Under the pieces are notes generated by a model that saw only the letters and a program-made list of their open reading frames with translations, was not told the DNA's origin and searched no databases. Shown here one piece after another: positions 1 through 7,400 of a DNA stretch of 64,000 bases; within the stretch, counting starts at the first letter, position 1; each line of letters opens with the position of its first letter. Origin of the DNA: Verrucomicrobiota bacterium. Its GTDB lineage: Bacteria; Verrucomicrobiota; Verrucomicrobiia; Limisphaerales; J093. The DNA lies in NCBI GenBank assembly GCA_029556615.1, contig JAKQDD010000100.1, positions 1 through 64,000 on the forward strand, in the 5' to 3' direction. Position numbers and translations under genes: made by a program.

Positions 1-128
1 GTTGCTCCGTCGGTCGAGTATCGCCAGGGATACACTCCCTCCTCGCGCGGCTCGACCGAGCTCGCCGAGGTCCTCGTCCCAGGCCGTTTTGGGCGCAACG
101 AATGTCCACCCATTTGAGGGACACCACA
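1..128 (+). repeat. Companion module left of THR-1
   Basis: The part CTCGCGCGGCTCGAC(C/T)GAGCTCGCCGA followed by GAATGTCCACCCATTTGAGG and GACAC(C/T)ACACTAG is shared with 28893-29006. A block CCCAGGCCGTTTT(G/C)GGCGCAAC also occurs at 28820-28850. So the module is a mosaic. Confidence 0.8.
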
Positions 129-1767
129 CTAGCGAGGCGCGCCTCAGACCCGGCGAATTCCGCGACCCCATCAAGCCTTCCCGCCTTTTCGGACCCTCTG
201 CTCTGCGCCTCGCTAACATAGAGTCCTCGAAGGAAGGAGGGAAGGCTTGGAACCGGACCGGGCCCGACTTGACCTGTTGACCACAGCTTCCAGAAGTCGA
301 GGACTCCAGGGCCGCGGGCGCGCCCCACCGCAGCAGGTCCGCCGGCCACCGGGCGGCCAGGCCCAGCCCGACGGCCAGCAGGGCCAAGGCCAGTGCCGTC
401 CATTCCATCGCGGGGGGTATTGGATCCGGCATCGCGCGACCAGGGACTTGGGTGAAGGCACGGGTCAGCACCCGGATGACATAGGCGGCCGCGAGCAGGC
501 TGCCCGCCAGGATCACGGCGACCCACCACCACTGGCCCTGCGCAAGGCCGGCCCCCAGCAACAGCCATTTGCCTGCGAACCCGCTGCTCGGCGGCAGGCC
601 CACCAGGCTCAAGCCCGCCAAGCCGAACGCAAAGGCCGAGAGGGGCACTCCCTGCGTGAGCCCCTCGAGATCCTTGATCCGGTCATGGCCGGCCGCCTGC
701 AGGATATTCCCGGCACTCAGGAACATCGCCGCCTTCGCGCAGGCGTGCGCGCCAAGGAAGATCAGGCCGCCGCTCCAGCCGAGGAAACCGCCTTCGCGGC
801 CCGCCGCCAAAGGGAACAGGAGAAACAAATAGCCGAGCTGCGCCACCGTCGAGTAGGCGACCAACAGCTTCAGCCGCGGCTGGACCAGCGCGTGGACGGA
901 GCCCCAGAGAATCGCGGCCGAACCGAGCACCCCGAACCCCTGCGCCACCGCGGGCGTCAGGAACCCGGGAAACGCCTCGAACCAGAGCCGCAACAGAATG
1001 GTGAAGGGACCCTTGACCACGAGCGCTGAGAGCAGCGCGCTCACGGGGGTCGGTGCGTTGGCATGCGCGGGGGGGAGCCAGAAATGGAGCGGGAAGAGCG
1101 CGGCTTTGGCGATTAATCCGCCCGTCATCAACGCCAGCGCCACCCCCAGGGTGGGTCCGGGCTGTGCCCGCGCCGCGAGGGAAGGCAGATCCACCGTGGC
1201 GCACTGGCCATACACGAGCGCCACGCCCAGCAGGTAGAACAGCGAGGCCGAAAGGCTGACCCACAGATAGCGCATCGCCGCGGCCAGCGCCTCGCGCCCG
1301 CCCCCCAGGGCAACCAGGATGACGGCGGCGAGACCGAGCAGTTCGAGCGTGACGTAGAGGTTGAAGAGATCGGCGGTCAGGAAGAGCGCGTTCAGCCCCG
1401 TCCAGAGGAAGAGGAACAACGGCCAGAAGTAACGCTCGCGGTGAAGCGCCCCGGTGTCGTGTCCCGCGAGAAAATACCGTCTCGCGTAGAGCGTCACCGC
1501 GCTGGCGATGAGGCTGGTGATCGCCAGCATCAGCACCGCCAGACCGTCCGCCCGCAGGTCAATGCCCAGCGGCGCGCTCCACCCGCCGACGCGGTGGATC
1601 TGAACGCCGCCCGCCAGGACGTCGCGGGTCAGCACCCCCAGGCCGGCGGCCGAGAGCAAGGCCGCAGCCCATGCCGCCCAGCGCCCCCGTCGGGGAAAGG
1701 CAAACGCCAGCGCCGCCGCCGCGAGGGGCCCGAGGATCAGCCCGGCGATGGCCCAGGAGGACGTCAT
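1..1767 (-). CDS. mrpD: Mrp/Mnh cation:proton antiporter subunit D (3' end open at window edge)
   Basis: Integral membrane proton-translocating subunit of a multisubunit Na+/H+ (Mrp) antiporter, homologous to ND2/ND4/ND5 of complex I. The translated frame has about a dozen hydrophobic segments, the conserved glutamate region TLELLGLAA and the lysine-containing APTPVSALLSALVVKGP stretch. ATG at 1767 overlaps the mrpC stop (ATGA), so the two are translationally coupled. The recognisable protein ends near position 310; the frame then continues without a stop through repeat THR-1 and its companion module to base 1, giving an ORF tail (ESSTSGSCGQQVKSG...) made wholly of repeat sequence. Either the protein has a repeat-derived tail or the true stop lies beyond the edge. 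Confidence 0.85.
   Translation of the reverse strand, partial: MTSSWAIAGLILGPLAAAALAFAFPRRGRWAAWAAALLSAAGLGVLTRDVLAGGVQIHRVGGWSAPLGIDLRADGLAVLMLAITSLIASAVTLYARRYFLAGHDTGALHRERYFWPLFLFLWTGLNALFLTADLFNLYVTLELLGLAAVILVALGGGREALAAAMRYLWVSLSASLFYLLGVALVYGQCATVDLPSLAARAQPGPTLGVALALMTGGLIAKAALFPLHFWLPPAHANAPTPVSALLSALVVKGPFTILLRLWFEAFPGFLTPAVAQGFGVLGSAAILWGSVHALVQPRLKLLVAYSTVAQLGYLFLLFPLAAGREGGFLGWSGGLIFLGAHACAKAAMFLSAGNILQAAGHDRIKDLEGLTQGVPLSAFAFGLAGLSLVGLPPSSGFAGKWLLLGAGLAQGQWWWVAVILAGSLLAAAYVIRVLTRAFTQVPGRAMPDPIPPAMEWTALALALLAVGLGLAARWPADLLRWGAPAALESSTSGSCGQQVKSGPVRFQAFPPSFEDSMLARRRAEGPKRREGLMGSRNSPGLRRASLVWCPSNGWTFVAPKTAWDEDLGELGRAARGGSVSLAILDRRSN
129..309 (+). repeat. THR-1 (two-hairpin repeat), full copy
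   Basis: 181 bp, CTAG at the left end and CCAG at the right. First inverted repeat: TAGCGAGGCGC with GCGCCTCGCTA; second: AGAGTCCTCGA with TCGAGGACTC. Subfamily A loop (CGAATTCCGCGACCCCATCA). Inside the open mrpD tail. A companion module precedes it (1-128). Confidence 0.95.
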
Positions 1768-2117
1768 GCGCGGCTTTCCTCCTTGGCGTCGCGCTCCGCC
1801 GGGTCGGATTCCGGGCCCTGCCCCGGTTCGGTCCTGGCCGCGGCCGCCTGCAACCGGTCCGCCAACGCCAGCGCCAGGCCGGTCGCGCAAACCGACACCA
1901 CGATCCCGGTGAGGACCATCGCGTGCGGCACCGGGTCGGGAATCGGACCGGGCGTCTGCGCGCCGAGCGCGATGAAAACCAGAAACACGCCGCTGCCCAT
2001 GACGTTGAGGGCCATGATCCGCCTCAGCCACTGCGCCTGAACCAGCAGTGAATAGAACCCGATGACGAAGACCGCCGCGCCTCCGAACAGGTAGAGTTGA
2101 GGGTCGGTCTCAGGCAT
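1764..2117 (-). CDS. mrpC: Mrp antiporter subunit C (NuoK-like)
   Basis: Small membrane subunit related to NuoK/MnhC. 117 residues with three hydrophobic helices; the segments LYLFGGAAVFVIGFYSLL, IMALNVMGSGVFLVF and DPVPHAMVLTGIVVSV match the family pattern (conserved LNVMxxGVFL and PHAMVLTGIV). The C-terminal tail is charged and variable. It overlaps mrpD by four bases. It is separated from mrpB by about 115 bp that hold a fragment of the dispersed repeat (THR-2), an unusual interruption in an otherwise overlapping operon. Confidence 0.9.
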   Translation of the reverse strand: MPETDPQLYLFGGAAVFVIGFYSLLVQAQWLRRIMALNVMGSGVFLVFIALGAQTPGPIPDPVPHAMVLTGIVVSVCATGLALALADRLQAAAARTEPGQGPESDPAERDAKEESRA

Positions 2118-2129
2118 GGCGCAGGGAAC

Positions 2130-2213
2130 CTGGCGAGGCGCACCTCAAACCGATGGAACAGGCAGTCCTGAGGCACCGTGGGGAGAAGCGGGGCCCCCGG
2201 CCTCCGCGCACCG
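2130..2213 (+). repeat. THR-2, left-part fragment inside the mrp operon
   Basis: Begins CTGGCGAGGCGCACCTCA and matches subfamily C (as THR-9 and THR-5) up to GCGCACCG, where the right arm of the first inverted repeat is truncated. Sits between mrpC and mrpB. Confidence 0.7.
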
Positions 2214-2231
2214 AATGGGCGATGTCGGGTC

Positions 2232-2888
2232 TCATGGATCCTCCCCGGGTCTGCCGCCGCAATAGAGCAACCCGAGCGTCAGCCCGATCGAGATCATCGC
2301 GGCGGACTCGATGACCAGGATCCAAGGGCCGCCGCTGCCGGCCGGGTACTGGAGCAGTCCGCCAGTCAGCGCCTTGGCTGCCGCGCCCACCGCCGCAAAG
2401 ACGAGCACGCCCAGCGCGAGTCCCAGCCGCAATCCCCGCTGGCGTTGAAGCCATCGCCTCGCCAGTCCGCCGAGAATCACCAGCACCAGCGCCCCGCCCA
2501 GCAACGCCCCGCCCTGAAACGCGCCCCCGGGCGCAAACGCGCCAATCCAGAGCAGGTAGCCCGCCGCCAGCACGAGCACCGGCAGCAGCACGCGAAGCAG
2601 CGACATCAACAGCGGGCGGCCGCGCAGGTCGGCGGCGGCCCACTCGCTGCGGCGCAGCGACCATACCCCGACGATGGCGAGCAGCAGCACGCCCACTTCC
2701 AGGAGCGTGTCGTAGCCGCGGTAGTTCAACAGCACCGCCGTCACCGGATTCGTGACGCCGCTTTCAGGGAGCTTCGCCAGGGATGCCGCCGTGAGGCCGG
2801 ACGGTTCCGGGGGCAGCGACCGCACGGCCCAGCCCAGCGCCGCCAGCAGCGCGATCGAAAGCACCCCGATGCTGAGACGCCGCATCAT
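2232..2888 (-). CDS. mrpB: Mrp antiporter MbhE-MnhB fusion subunit
   Basis: 218 residues. The N-terminal third (GVTNPVTAVLLNYRGYDTLLE, followed by a helix) resembles the MbhE-type domain found at the C terminus of MrpA. The remainder is the MnhB domain, with the signature FAPGGAFQGGALLGGAL and further helices. MrpA of most bacteria carries MbhD- and MbhE-like domains at its end; here they are split off, MbhD as the preceding gene and MbhE fused to MnhB. Tandem ATG codons at 2888 and 2885 overlap the stop of the upstream gene, indicating coupling. Family assignment is strong; the domain boundary (about residue 85) is estimated by eye. Confidence 0.85.
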   Translation of the reverse strand: MMRRLSIGVLSIALLAALGWAVRSLPPEPSGLTAASLAKLPESGVTNPVTAVLLNYRGYDTLLEVGVLLLAIVGVWSLRRSEWAAADLRGRPLLMSLLRVLLPVLVLAAGYLLWIGAFAPGGAFQGGALLGGALVLVILGGLARRWLQRQRGLRLGLALGVLVFAAVGAAAKALTGGLLQYPAGSGGPWILVIESAAMISIGLTLGLLYCGGRPGEDP

Positions 2889-3172
2889 CGTGCCGCCTCC
2901 CGACCCGACGGGTTGTGCGGGGCGGCGGCCCGCTCGCGTCGCCGCATGCGGACCCGTGCCGACAGGATGAGGGCCCCGGTCAGGCCGGAGCCCACCGCCG
3001 CTTCCGCGAGGGCCACGTCCGGGGCCCGCAGCCGCACCCAGGCCACCGCGAGGAGCAGGCCCAGCGCGATGAACTTGATGACCGCCCGGAACAGGTCGCG
3101 GTCGTTCAGGCAACGCCACGCCAGCGCCACCAGGACCAGCACCAGAATCCAGTCGAAAACCTGCAGCATCAT
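2885..3172 (-). CDS. MbhD-like (DUF4040) antiporter subunit
   Basis: 95-residue membrane protein with three helices and the DUF4040/MbhD hallmark APDVALAEAAVGSGLTGAL. In Mrp systems this domain is normally the penultimate part of MrpA. The start is set at the ATGATG following a GGAGG ribosome-binding site (CCCGGAGGTCGCC), which overlaps the mrpG stop; a longer frame begins six codons upstream. The C-terminal tail is rich in arginine. It probably forms part of the proton path of the Mrp complex. Confidence 0.85.
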   Translation of the reverse strand: MMLQVFDWILVLVLVALAWRCLNDRDLFRAVIKFIALGLLLAVAWVRLRAPDVALAEAAVGSGLTGALILSARVRMRRRERAAAPHNPSGREAAR

Positions 3173-3477
3173 GGCGACCTCCGGGTCCACGGCTTCACGC
3201 CACGCCGGTACGCCTCGTTGCCGATCAGGAAACAGACCGTGGCGCTCGCCGCGAGCACCATCACCCAGATCAAGCCGAGCTTGAACACCTCAGGCCAGCT
3301 CTCGGCTTGCAGCATGAGCGCCAGAACCGTCAGGCCGAGGCCCACGTTGTCCGCCTTGGTCAGCGCGTGCAGTCGCGAATAGAGATCCGGAAAGCGCAAC
3401 AAGCCCACGGTGCCAGCGGCGAAGAAGAACAGGGCCGCCACCAGCAGAAGCCCGGTCAGAACGTCCAGGACGATCAT
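3169..3477 (-). CDS. mrpG: Mrp antiporter subunit G
   Basis: 102 residues with three transmembrane helices. The motif GLLRFPDLYSRLHALTKADN is the MnhG/PhaG family signature. It overlaps mrpF upstream and the MbhD-like gene downstream by four bases each, the usual ATGA coupling of Mrp operons. A structural subunit of the Na+/H+ antiporter, needed for its assembly in characterised systems (family knowledge). Confidence 0.93.
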   Translation of the reverse strand: MIVLDVLTGLLLVAALFFFAAGTVGLLRFPDLYSRLHALTKADNVGLGLTVLALMLQAESWPEVFKLGLIWVMVLAASATVCFLIGNEAYRRGVKPWTRRSP

Positions 3478-3755
3478 CGCCTTCGGTCCTCCTGCGAGCC
3501 GTCTTCCGGCCAGCCGCGCAGCACGAAGGCCACGCCCAGCACGGCCGCCAGCAGCGCGAACACCAGGGCGATGTCCAGCGCCCGATCCACGCCCAGTCCC
3601 TCGCCCAGCACCAGCACCAGCGCCACGCCCGTGCTGCCAAAGAGCAAGGCCGCCAACAGGCTCTCCGCGCGCCCCGGCTGGCGGAAGACATGGCCCAATC
3701 CCACGACGATGGTGAGCAGCAGGACCACGGCGGCGCTGAGATAGAACGCAGTCAT
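3474..3755 (-). CDS. mrpF: Mrp antiporter subunit F
   Basis: 93 residues, three hydrophobic segments. The DRALDIALVFALLAAVLGVAF region matches the MnhF family (conserved VDRALDI...). Its ATG at 3755 overlaps the mrpE stop by four bases. The charged C-terminal end (EDGSQEDRRR) is cytoplasmic by the positive-inside rule. Encoded between E and G as in nearly all Mrp operons. Confidence 0.9.
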   Translation of the reverse strand: MTAFYLSAAVVLLLTIVVGLGHVFRQPGRAESLLAALLFGSTGVALVLVLGEGLGVDRALDIALVFALLAAVLGVAFVLRGWPEDGSQEDRRR

Positions 3756-4291
3756 GCGGCGGGCTCCCTCGCGTCCGTCAGTTCCAGGCCAAACAGCACC
3801 CCCACGTGTCGCTCCAGGGCCCGCAGCTCCTCCTCGACCCGCGGCGAGCCGTCGAGCACGTGGATGCAGAGCGACTCCTCGGCAATGGCCACCACGGCGG
3901 TCCCGGGCAGCAGACTGATGGCACTGCAGAAAAACAACCGCGCAGGGCCGGGGGGAAGGTGGAAGGAATGGCACACGATGGCCGGCGAGAGCGCCAGCCG
4001 GGGCGAGAAAGCCCGCCGCGCCACGTCCCAGCCGCCGCGCACGGACTCGAGGAGAAAGTAGGCGGCGAAAGCCAACGCGCCGCCGGCGGACCAGCGCCAG
4101 GAGAAGGCGGGCAGCAGCCTCACGCTGATCCAGGCGGCGGCCAGCACCACGGGACCGCCGACAATCCATGAGCTCCCATCCAGGCCGTTCAAGCCCAGCC
4201 AGAGCAGCGCCATCCCTCCGGCGCGCCCCAGGCAACGCCTGAGCCGGAAGGCGGTCGACACCGGAGCAGCGTTGGGGGCGGCGGCCATCAT
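3752..4291 (-). CDS. mrpE: Mrp antiporter subunit E
   Basis: 179 residues with N-terminal hydrophobic helices and a soluble C-terminal domain. The motifs YFLLESVRGGWDVARRAFSP and LLPGTAVVAI are those of MnhE. It is the first recognisable gene of the operon; transcription probably starts in the 4292-4490 gap. Two adjacent ATG codons (4291, 4288) are possible starts. Together with F, G, MbhD, MbhE-B, C and D it would form the membrane antiporter; an ND5-like MrpA is not in the window and may lie left of base 1. Confidence 0.9.
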   Translation of the reverse strand: MMAAAPNAAPVSTAFRLRRCLGRAGGMALLWLGLNGLDGSSWIVGGPVVLAAAWISVRLLPAFSWRWSAGGALAFAAYFLLESVRGGWDVARRAFSPRLALSPAIVCHSFHLPPGPARLFFCSAISLLPGTAVVAIAEESLCIHVLDGSPRVEEELRALERHVGVLFGLELTDAREPAA

Positions 4292-4490
4292 GGGGTGTCA
4301 GGACTTCGGCCCGAGATGCCACAGGCAGACGCGGTGGACGCCCAAGCGCACCGCCAACGAGGCGCCGCCGCGCACGAGCCATTTGGCCCCGCCATAGTGG
4401 CACACCAGGCCCGCCACCAACATCGTCGTAATCAGCATCGGTCGAGAACAGCTTACTCGGTCCGCCCGTCGCTGAAAAGAGCCGGCCACT
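4292..4490. other. Gap between M50 protease gene and mrp operon
   Basis: About 200 bp that should hold the mrp promoter. A 46-codon minus-strand frame (4298-4438, MLITTMLVAGLVCHYGG...) exists here, but it has no clear ribosome-binding site or family and is not called as a gene. I see no convincing -35/-10 pair. Confidence 0.3.
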
Positions 4491-5693
4491 TCAGGCCCCA
4501 GGCTGCCGGCCCAGGATCGGGGGCGGCGCCCAACGGGGCGGCCGGCCACTCGAGGGCGTGGCGGAGCCGGGCGAGAGCGCGGCGCGTCCGCCGCGGGCCT
4601 GCAGCGCCGCGCGGATCATGAAGAACTCGCCCACGTTCTCCGCGGTCACGAGGCCGACCAGGCGGCCGCGGTCGAGCACGGGCATGGCCAGACCTTTCGC
4701 AACGTTCTCCGGCGTCAGCGCGGTTTCCAGCGGCGCGTCGGCGGACAGCACCGCGAACTCCCGGCGCATGACGTCCGCCACCGGCGTCAGTTCGCCCTGC
4801 TCGCGCAGCGCCAGGAACAGCTCGCGATGCGCCAGGATCCCGACCACCGAGTCCCCATCAACCACCGGGAAATCCTGCTGCGACCCGGCCAGCACCAGGC
4901 GCGCGGCGTCGGCCAGCGTCTGTCTGGGCCCCAGCGTCCTGAAGTCAGTGAGCATCGCCTCGCGCACGGTCGCGCCCGCAAACGACGTTTTCATCTCGAC
5001 CGCCGCCGCCTCCTGGGCCGCCCCGATCCAGACGAACACCGCGATGAGCAGCAGCATCGGGTTGCCGAAGAGACCGGCAAAGCCGAAGACTGCGGCCATC
5101 CCCTGCCCGATGCGCGCGGCGATGCGCGTGGCACGGGCGTAAGGCATCCGCATCGCAAGCACCGCGCGCAGCACGCGCCCGCCGTCCATCGGGAAGGCCG
5201 GCAGCAGGTTGAACACTACCAGGAACACGTTGGCCACCAGCAGGCGCTCGAAGAGGTTGCCGTGGGTCGGGCTCAACGTCGCCAAAGGCTGCCAGTGGCC
5301 CCCAAACCACAGGCCGGCAAACAGGGCGGCCGCGATCACGACATTCACCGCCGGGCCGGCCAGGGCGACCACGAATTCCTGCGACGGCTTGTCCGGCATG
5401 CGCTCGAGGCGTGCGACGCCGCCGATCGGCAGCAGGGTGATGTCGCGCGTGCCGATGCCATAGCGGCGCGCGGCCAGGGCGTGGCCGAATTCGTGGAACA
5501 GCACGCAGACGAAAAGGCCGGCAAAGAACAGCACGCCGCTCAACGCCGCTGCCGCGCTGCGGCCGGCAAGCCCGTGGCTCAGCCCGATGAAGGCCAGCAG
5601 CAGCAGGAACGTGAAGTGCAGGTGGACGTCAATGCCCAGCAGCCGTCCCAGGTGGAACGACCCGCCGAAGGAGGACTTGTTTTTCGCCGTCAT
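4491..5693 (-). CDS. M50 site-2-type zinc metalloprotease with CBS pair
   Basis: 400 residues. Membrane-embedded S2P protease: zinc motif HEFGH at residues 67-71 and the second-half motif FPMDGG at 167-172, with the family region LLPIGGVARLERMP between them. A pair of CBS domains fills roughly residues 240-365, the arrangement of the SpoIVFB-like/Rip3 subgroup, where CBS domains sense nucleotides. ATG 5693 was chosen because it precedes the family N terminus; a frame extending to 5882 only adds translated repeat sequence. There is no good ribosome-binding site. Instead, a short ORF carried by repeat THR-3 ends in an ATGA overlap with this start, suggesting coupled initiation. Substrate unknown. 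Confidence 0.9.
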   Translation of the reverse strand: MTAKNKSSFGGSFHLGRLLGIDVHLHFTFLLLLAFIGLSHGLAGRSAAAALSGVLFFAGLFVCVLFHEFGHALAARRYGIGTRDITLLPIGGVARLERMPDKPSQEFVVALAGPAVNVVIAAALFAGLWFGGHWQPLATLSPTHGNLFERLLVANVFLVVFNLLPAFPMDGGRVLRAVLAMRMPYARATRIAARIGQGMAAVFGFAGLFGNPMLLLIAVFVWIGAAQEAAAVEMKTSFAGATVREAMLTDFRTLGPRQTLADAARLVLAGSQQDFPVVDGDSVVGILAHRELFLALREQGELTPVADVMRREFAVLSADAPLETALTPENVAKGLAMPVLDRGRLVGLVTAENVGEFFMIRAALQARGGRAALSPGSATPSSGRPPRWAPPPILGRQPGA

Positions 5694-5761
5694 GATGGGG
5701 TCTGCAGAGTGTCGGATTCTAGCGAGGCGTGCCTCAGACCCAGTCGAGTCCCCAGGCACAT
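5690..5761 (-). CDS. Repeat-encoded leader peptide overlapping the protease start
   Basis: A 23-codon frame (MCLGTRLGLRHASLESDTLQTPS) begins at an ATG inside THR-3 and stops with the TGA of ATGA, whose ATG is the start of the M50 protease. It is the THR-3 version of the small basic ORF present in most THR copies. Whether it is translated is unknown; the overlap geometry is that of a translationally coupled leader. Confidence 0.3.
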   Translation of the reverse strand: MCLGTRLGLRHASLESDTLQTPS

Positions 5762-5899
5762 GAAGACCCTGCTGTGCTTGACCACCCCTCCTCCGCGCCT
5801 CGCTAATGTAGAGTCCTCGAAGGCAGGGGGGTGGGGTTGGAACGGCAGGGGCCAAACTTGACCTGTTGAGCGCATATTCCACAGGTCGAGGACTCTAGC
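5719..5899 (+). repeat. THR-3, full copy
   Basis: 181 bp, CTAG at both ends, subfamily B loop (GTCGAGTCCCCAGGCACATGA). hpf stops in its right end; its leftward ORF overlaps the M50 protease start. Confidence 0.95.
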
Positions 5900-6242
5900 G
5901 GGATCGCGCGCCCCGCGTCCTGCCCGCAGGCGCAGCCGCGTTGCTCTTCAACCGGCGCCGCCGTCGCCGGGCCCGGCTCGCAAGGTCTTCCCGCAGCTGC
6001 GTGAGCGCCTTGGTGAACGCGGCCCGCAGCGTGTGGTCGCTGCTTTCCGCGACAAGGTCCTGCCCGGGCGTGACCAGGTGAATGTGCACGGCGAACGGCG
6101 GACTGGACTCGGTCCGGCTTTCGAGCCGCACATGGGCCTCGTCAATCCGGCGGACGTCACCGAGGGCCAAGAGGTGTTCCTCGACCCAGCGGTCCAGCTC
6201 GTCTCCCGAGCGGAGGTTCCGATGCTGCACGTTGATTCTCAT
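5895..6242 (-). CDS. hpf: Ribosome hibernation promoting factor (HPF/RaiA, short form)
   Basis: 115 residues of the beta-alpha-beta-beta-beta-alpha fold that binds the 30S decoding site and inactivates ribosomes in starvation. Family features: the start MRINVQHRNL, the H-V-R-L-E strand, AVHIHLVTPGQDLVAES and DHTLRAAFTKALTQLREDL. The tail is very basic (RARRRRRRLK) and lacks the dimerisation domain of long HPF. The stop codon TAG (5895-5897) is the terminal CTAG of repeat THR-3. Divergent from nhaR, with a 213-bp promoter region between them. Confidence 0.88.
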   Translation of the reverse strand: MRINVQHRNLRSGDELDRWVEEHLLALGDVRRIDEAHVRLESRTESSPPFAVHIHLVTPGQDLVAESSDHTLRAAFTKALTQLREDLASRARRRRRRLKSNAAAPAGRTRGARSR

Positions 6243-6455
6243 GGTCGTCTTGCGGCTCGCACGGCGTTGTGGCGCATGCTCCAGGGTGGCGCCCGGCTGC
6301 CGCCGCCGCCGTTTCCAGCGGGAACCGGGCGGCGGCCCGGATCTCCCGGCGAGACCGCGGGGTCCACTTGGCGAAGATTCTAAGCCGCCTCGAGGCGTTG
6401 ACTAATACGCAGTTCCGAATGGACTCTTAACTTTATCCGAAGTATGCTGGGCGCC

Positions 6456-7400
6456 ATGGAATGGCTCAATTATCACCATCTCCGGTATTTCTGGGCCGTG
6501 GCGAAGGAGGGCAGCCTGAGGAGGGCGGCCGAGAGGCTGCACGTCTCCCAGCCGTCCATCTCCGGGCAATTGAGGGAGCTCGAGGACGCTTTGGGCGAGA
6601 AGCTCTTCCGCCGCAGCGGTCGCTCGAAGGTGCTCACGGATGCCGGGCAGGTCGCGTTCCGGTACGCGGACGAGATCTTCGCGCTCGGCCGCGAGCTGGT
6701 CGGCGCCGTCCAGCAGCGCCCGACGGCGCAAGCCCTGCGGCTCTACGTGGGCGTGGCCGATTCCTTCCCCAAGCTCGTCACCAACGAGATCCTGAAGCCG
6801 GTCTTCGCCATGCCGCAGCCGGTCCACGTGATCTGCCGCGAAGGGAAGCTCGAGGATTTGCTCGGGCAGCTGGGGGCCCACCGGCTGGACATCCTGCTGG
6901 CCGATGAACCGGCTCCCAGCGGGAGTCACGGCCGCACCTTCAATCATCGCCTGGGGGAATCCTCGACCGCCTTCTGCGCGGCGGGGAAGCTGGCCCGCGC
7001 GCTGAAGGGGGCTTTTCCGCAATCGCTGCACGGGGCGCCGGCCCTGCTGCCCTCGGACAACACGTCGCTGCGTCGCGCCGTCGAGGCGTGGTTCCGGGAG
7101 ATCGGCGTCGAGCCGCGGGTGGTGGCCGAGTTCGAGGACCTGGCGCTGATGAAGGTGATGGCGGCGGAGGGGAGGGGCTTCATGGCGCTGCCGTCGGTCG
7201 TGGCCGGCGAGGCCGTGCGCCGCTATGGCTTTCAGATCATCGGCCTGGCGGAAACCTGCCAGGTGCAATTCCACGCCATCACCGCCGAACGGCGCAGGGT
7301 GCATCCGGCCGTGATCGTGCTCACCGAGTCCGCCCGCCGGCACCTGGGCGGCACCCCGGACGCCGCAACGCCCGGGCGATCATCGCTTTCGCGGTCCTGA
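6456..7400 (+). CDS. nhaR: LysR-type transcriptional activator NhaR
   Basis: 314 residues. N-terminal winged helix-turn-helix (about residues 1-60: NYHHLRYFWAVAKEGSLRRAAERLHVSQPSIS) of the NhaR subfamily, followed by a periplasmic-binding-protein-like effector domain. NhaR activates Na+/H+ antiporter genes in response to Na+; the adjacent Mrp operon makes such a role plausible here, although the two are separated by the protease and hpf genes. The start at 6456 gives the canonical MEWLNYHHLRYF; an in-frame ATG lies four codons upstream. Its last 80 bp overlap, tail to tail, the end of the sugar kinase gene on the other strand. Confidence 0.9.
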   Translation: MEWLNYHHLRYFWAVAKEGSLRRAAERLHVSQPSISGQLRELEDALGEKLFRRSGRSKVLTDAGQVAFRYADEIFALGRELVGAVQQRPTAQALRLYVGVADSFPKLVTNEILKPVFAMPQPVHVICREGKLEDLLGQLGAHRLDILLADEPAPSGSHGRTFNHRLGESSTAFCAAGKLARALKGAFPQSLHGAPALLPSDNTSLRRAVEAWFREIGVEPRVVAEFEDLALMKVMAAEGRGFMALPSVVAGEAVRRYGFQIIGLAETCQVQFHAITAERRRVHPAVIVLTESARRHLGGTPDAATPGRSSLSRS

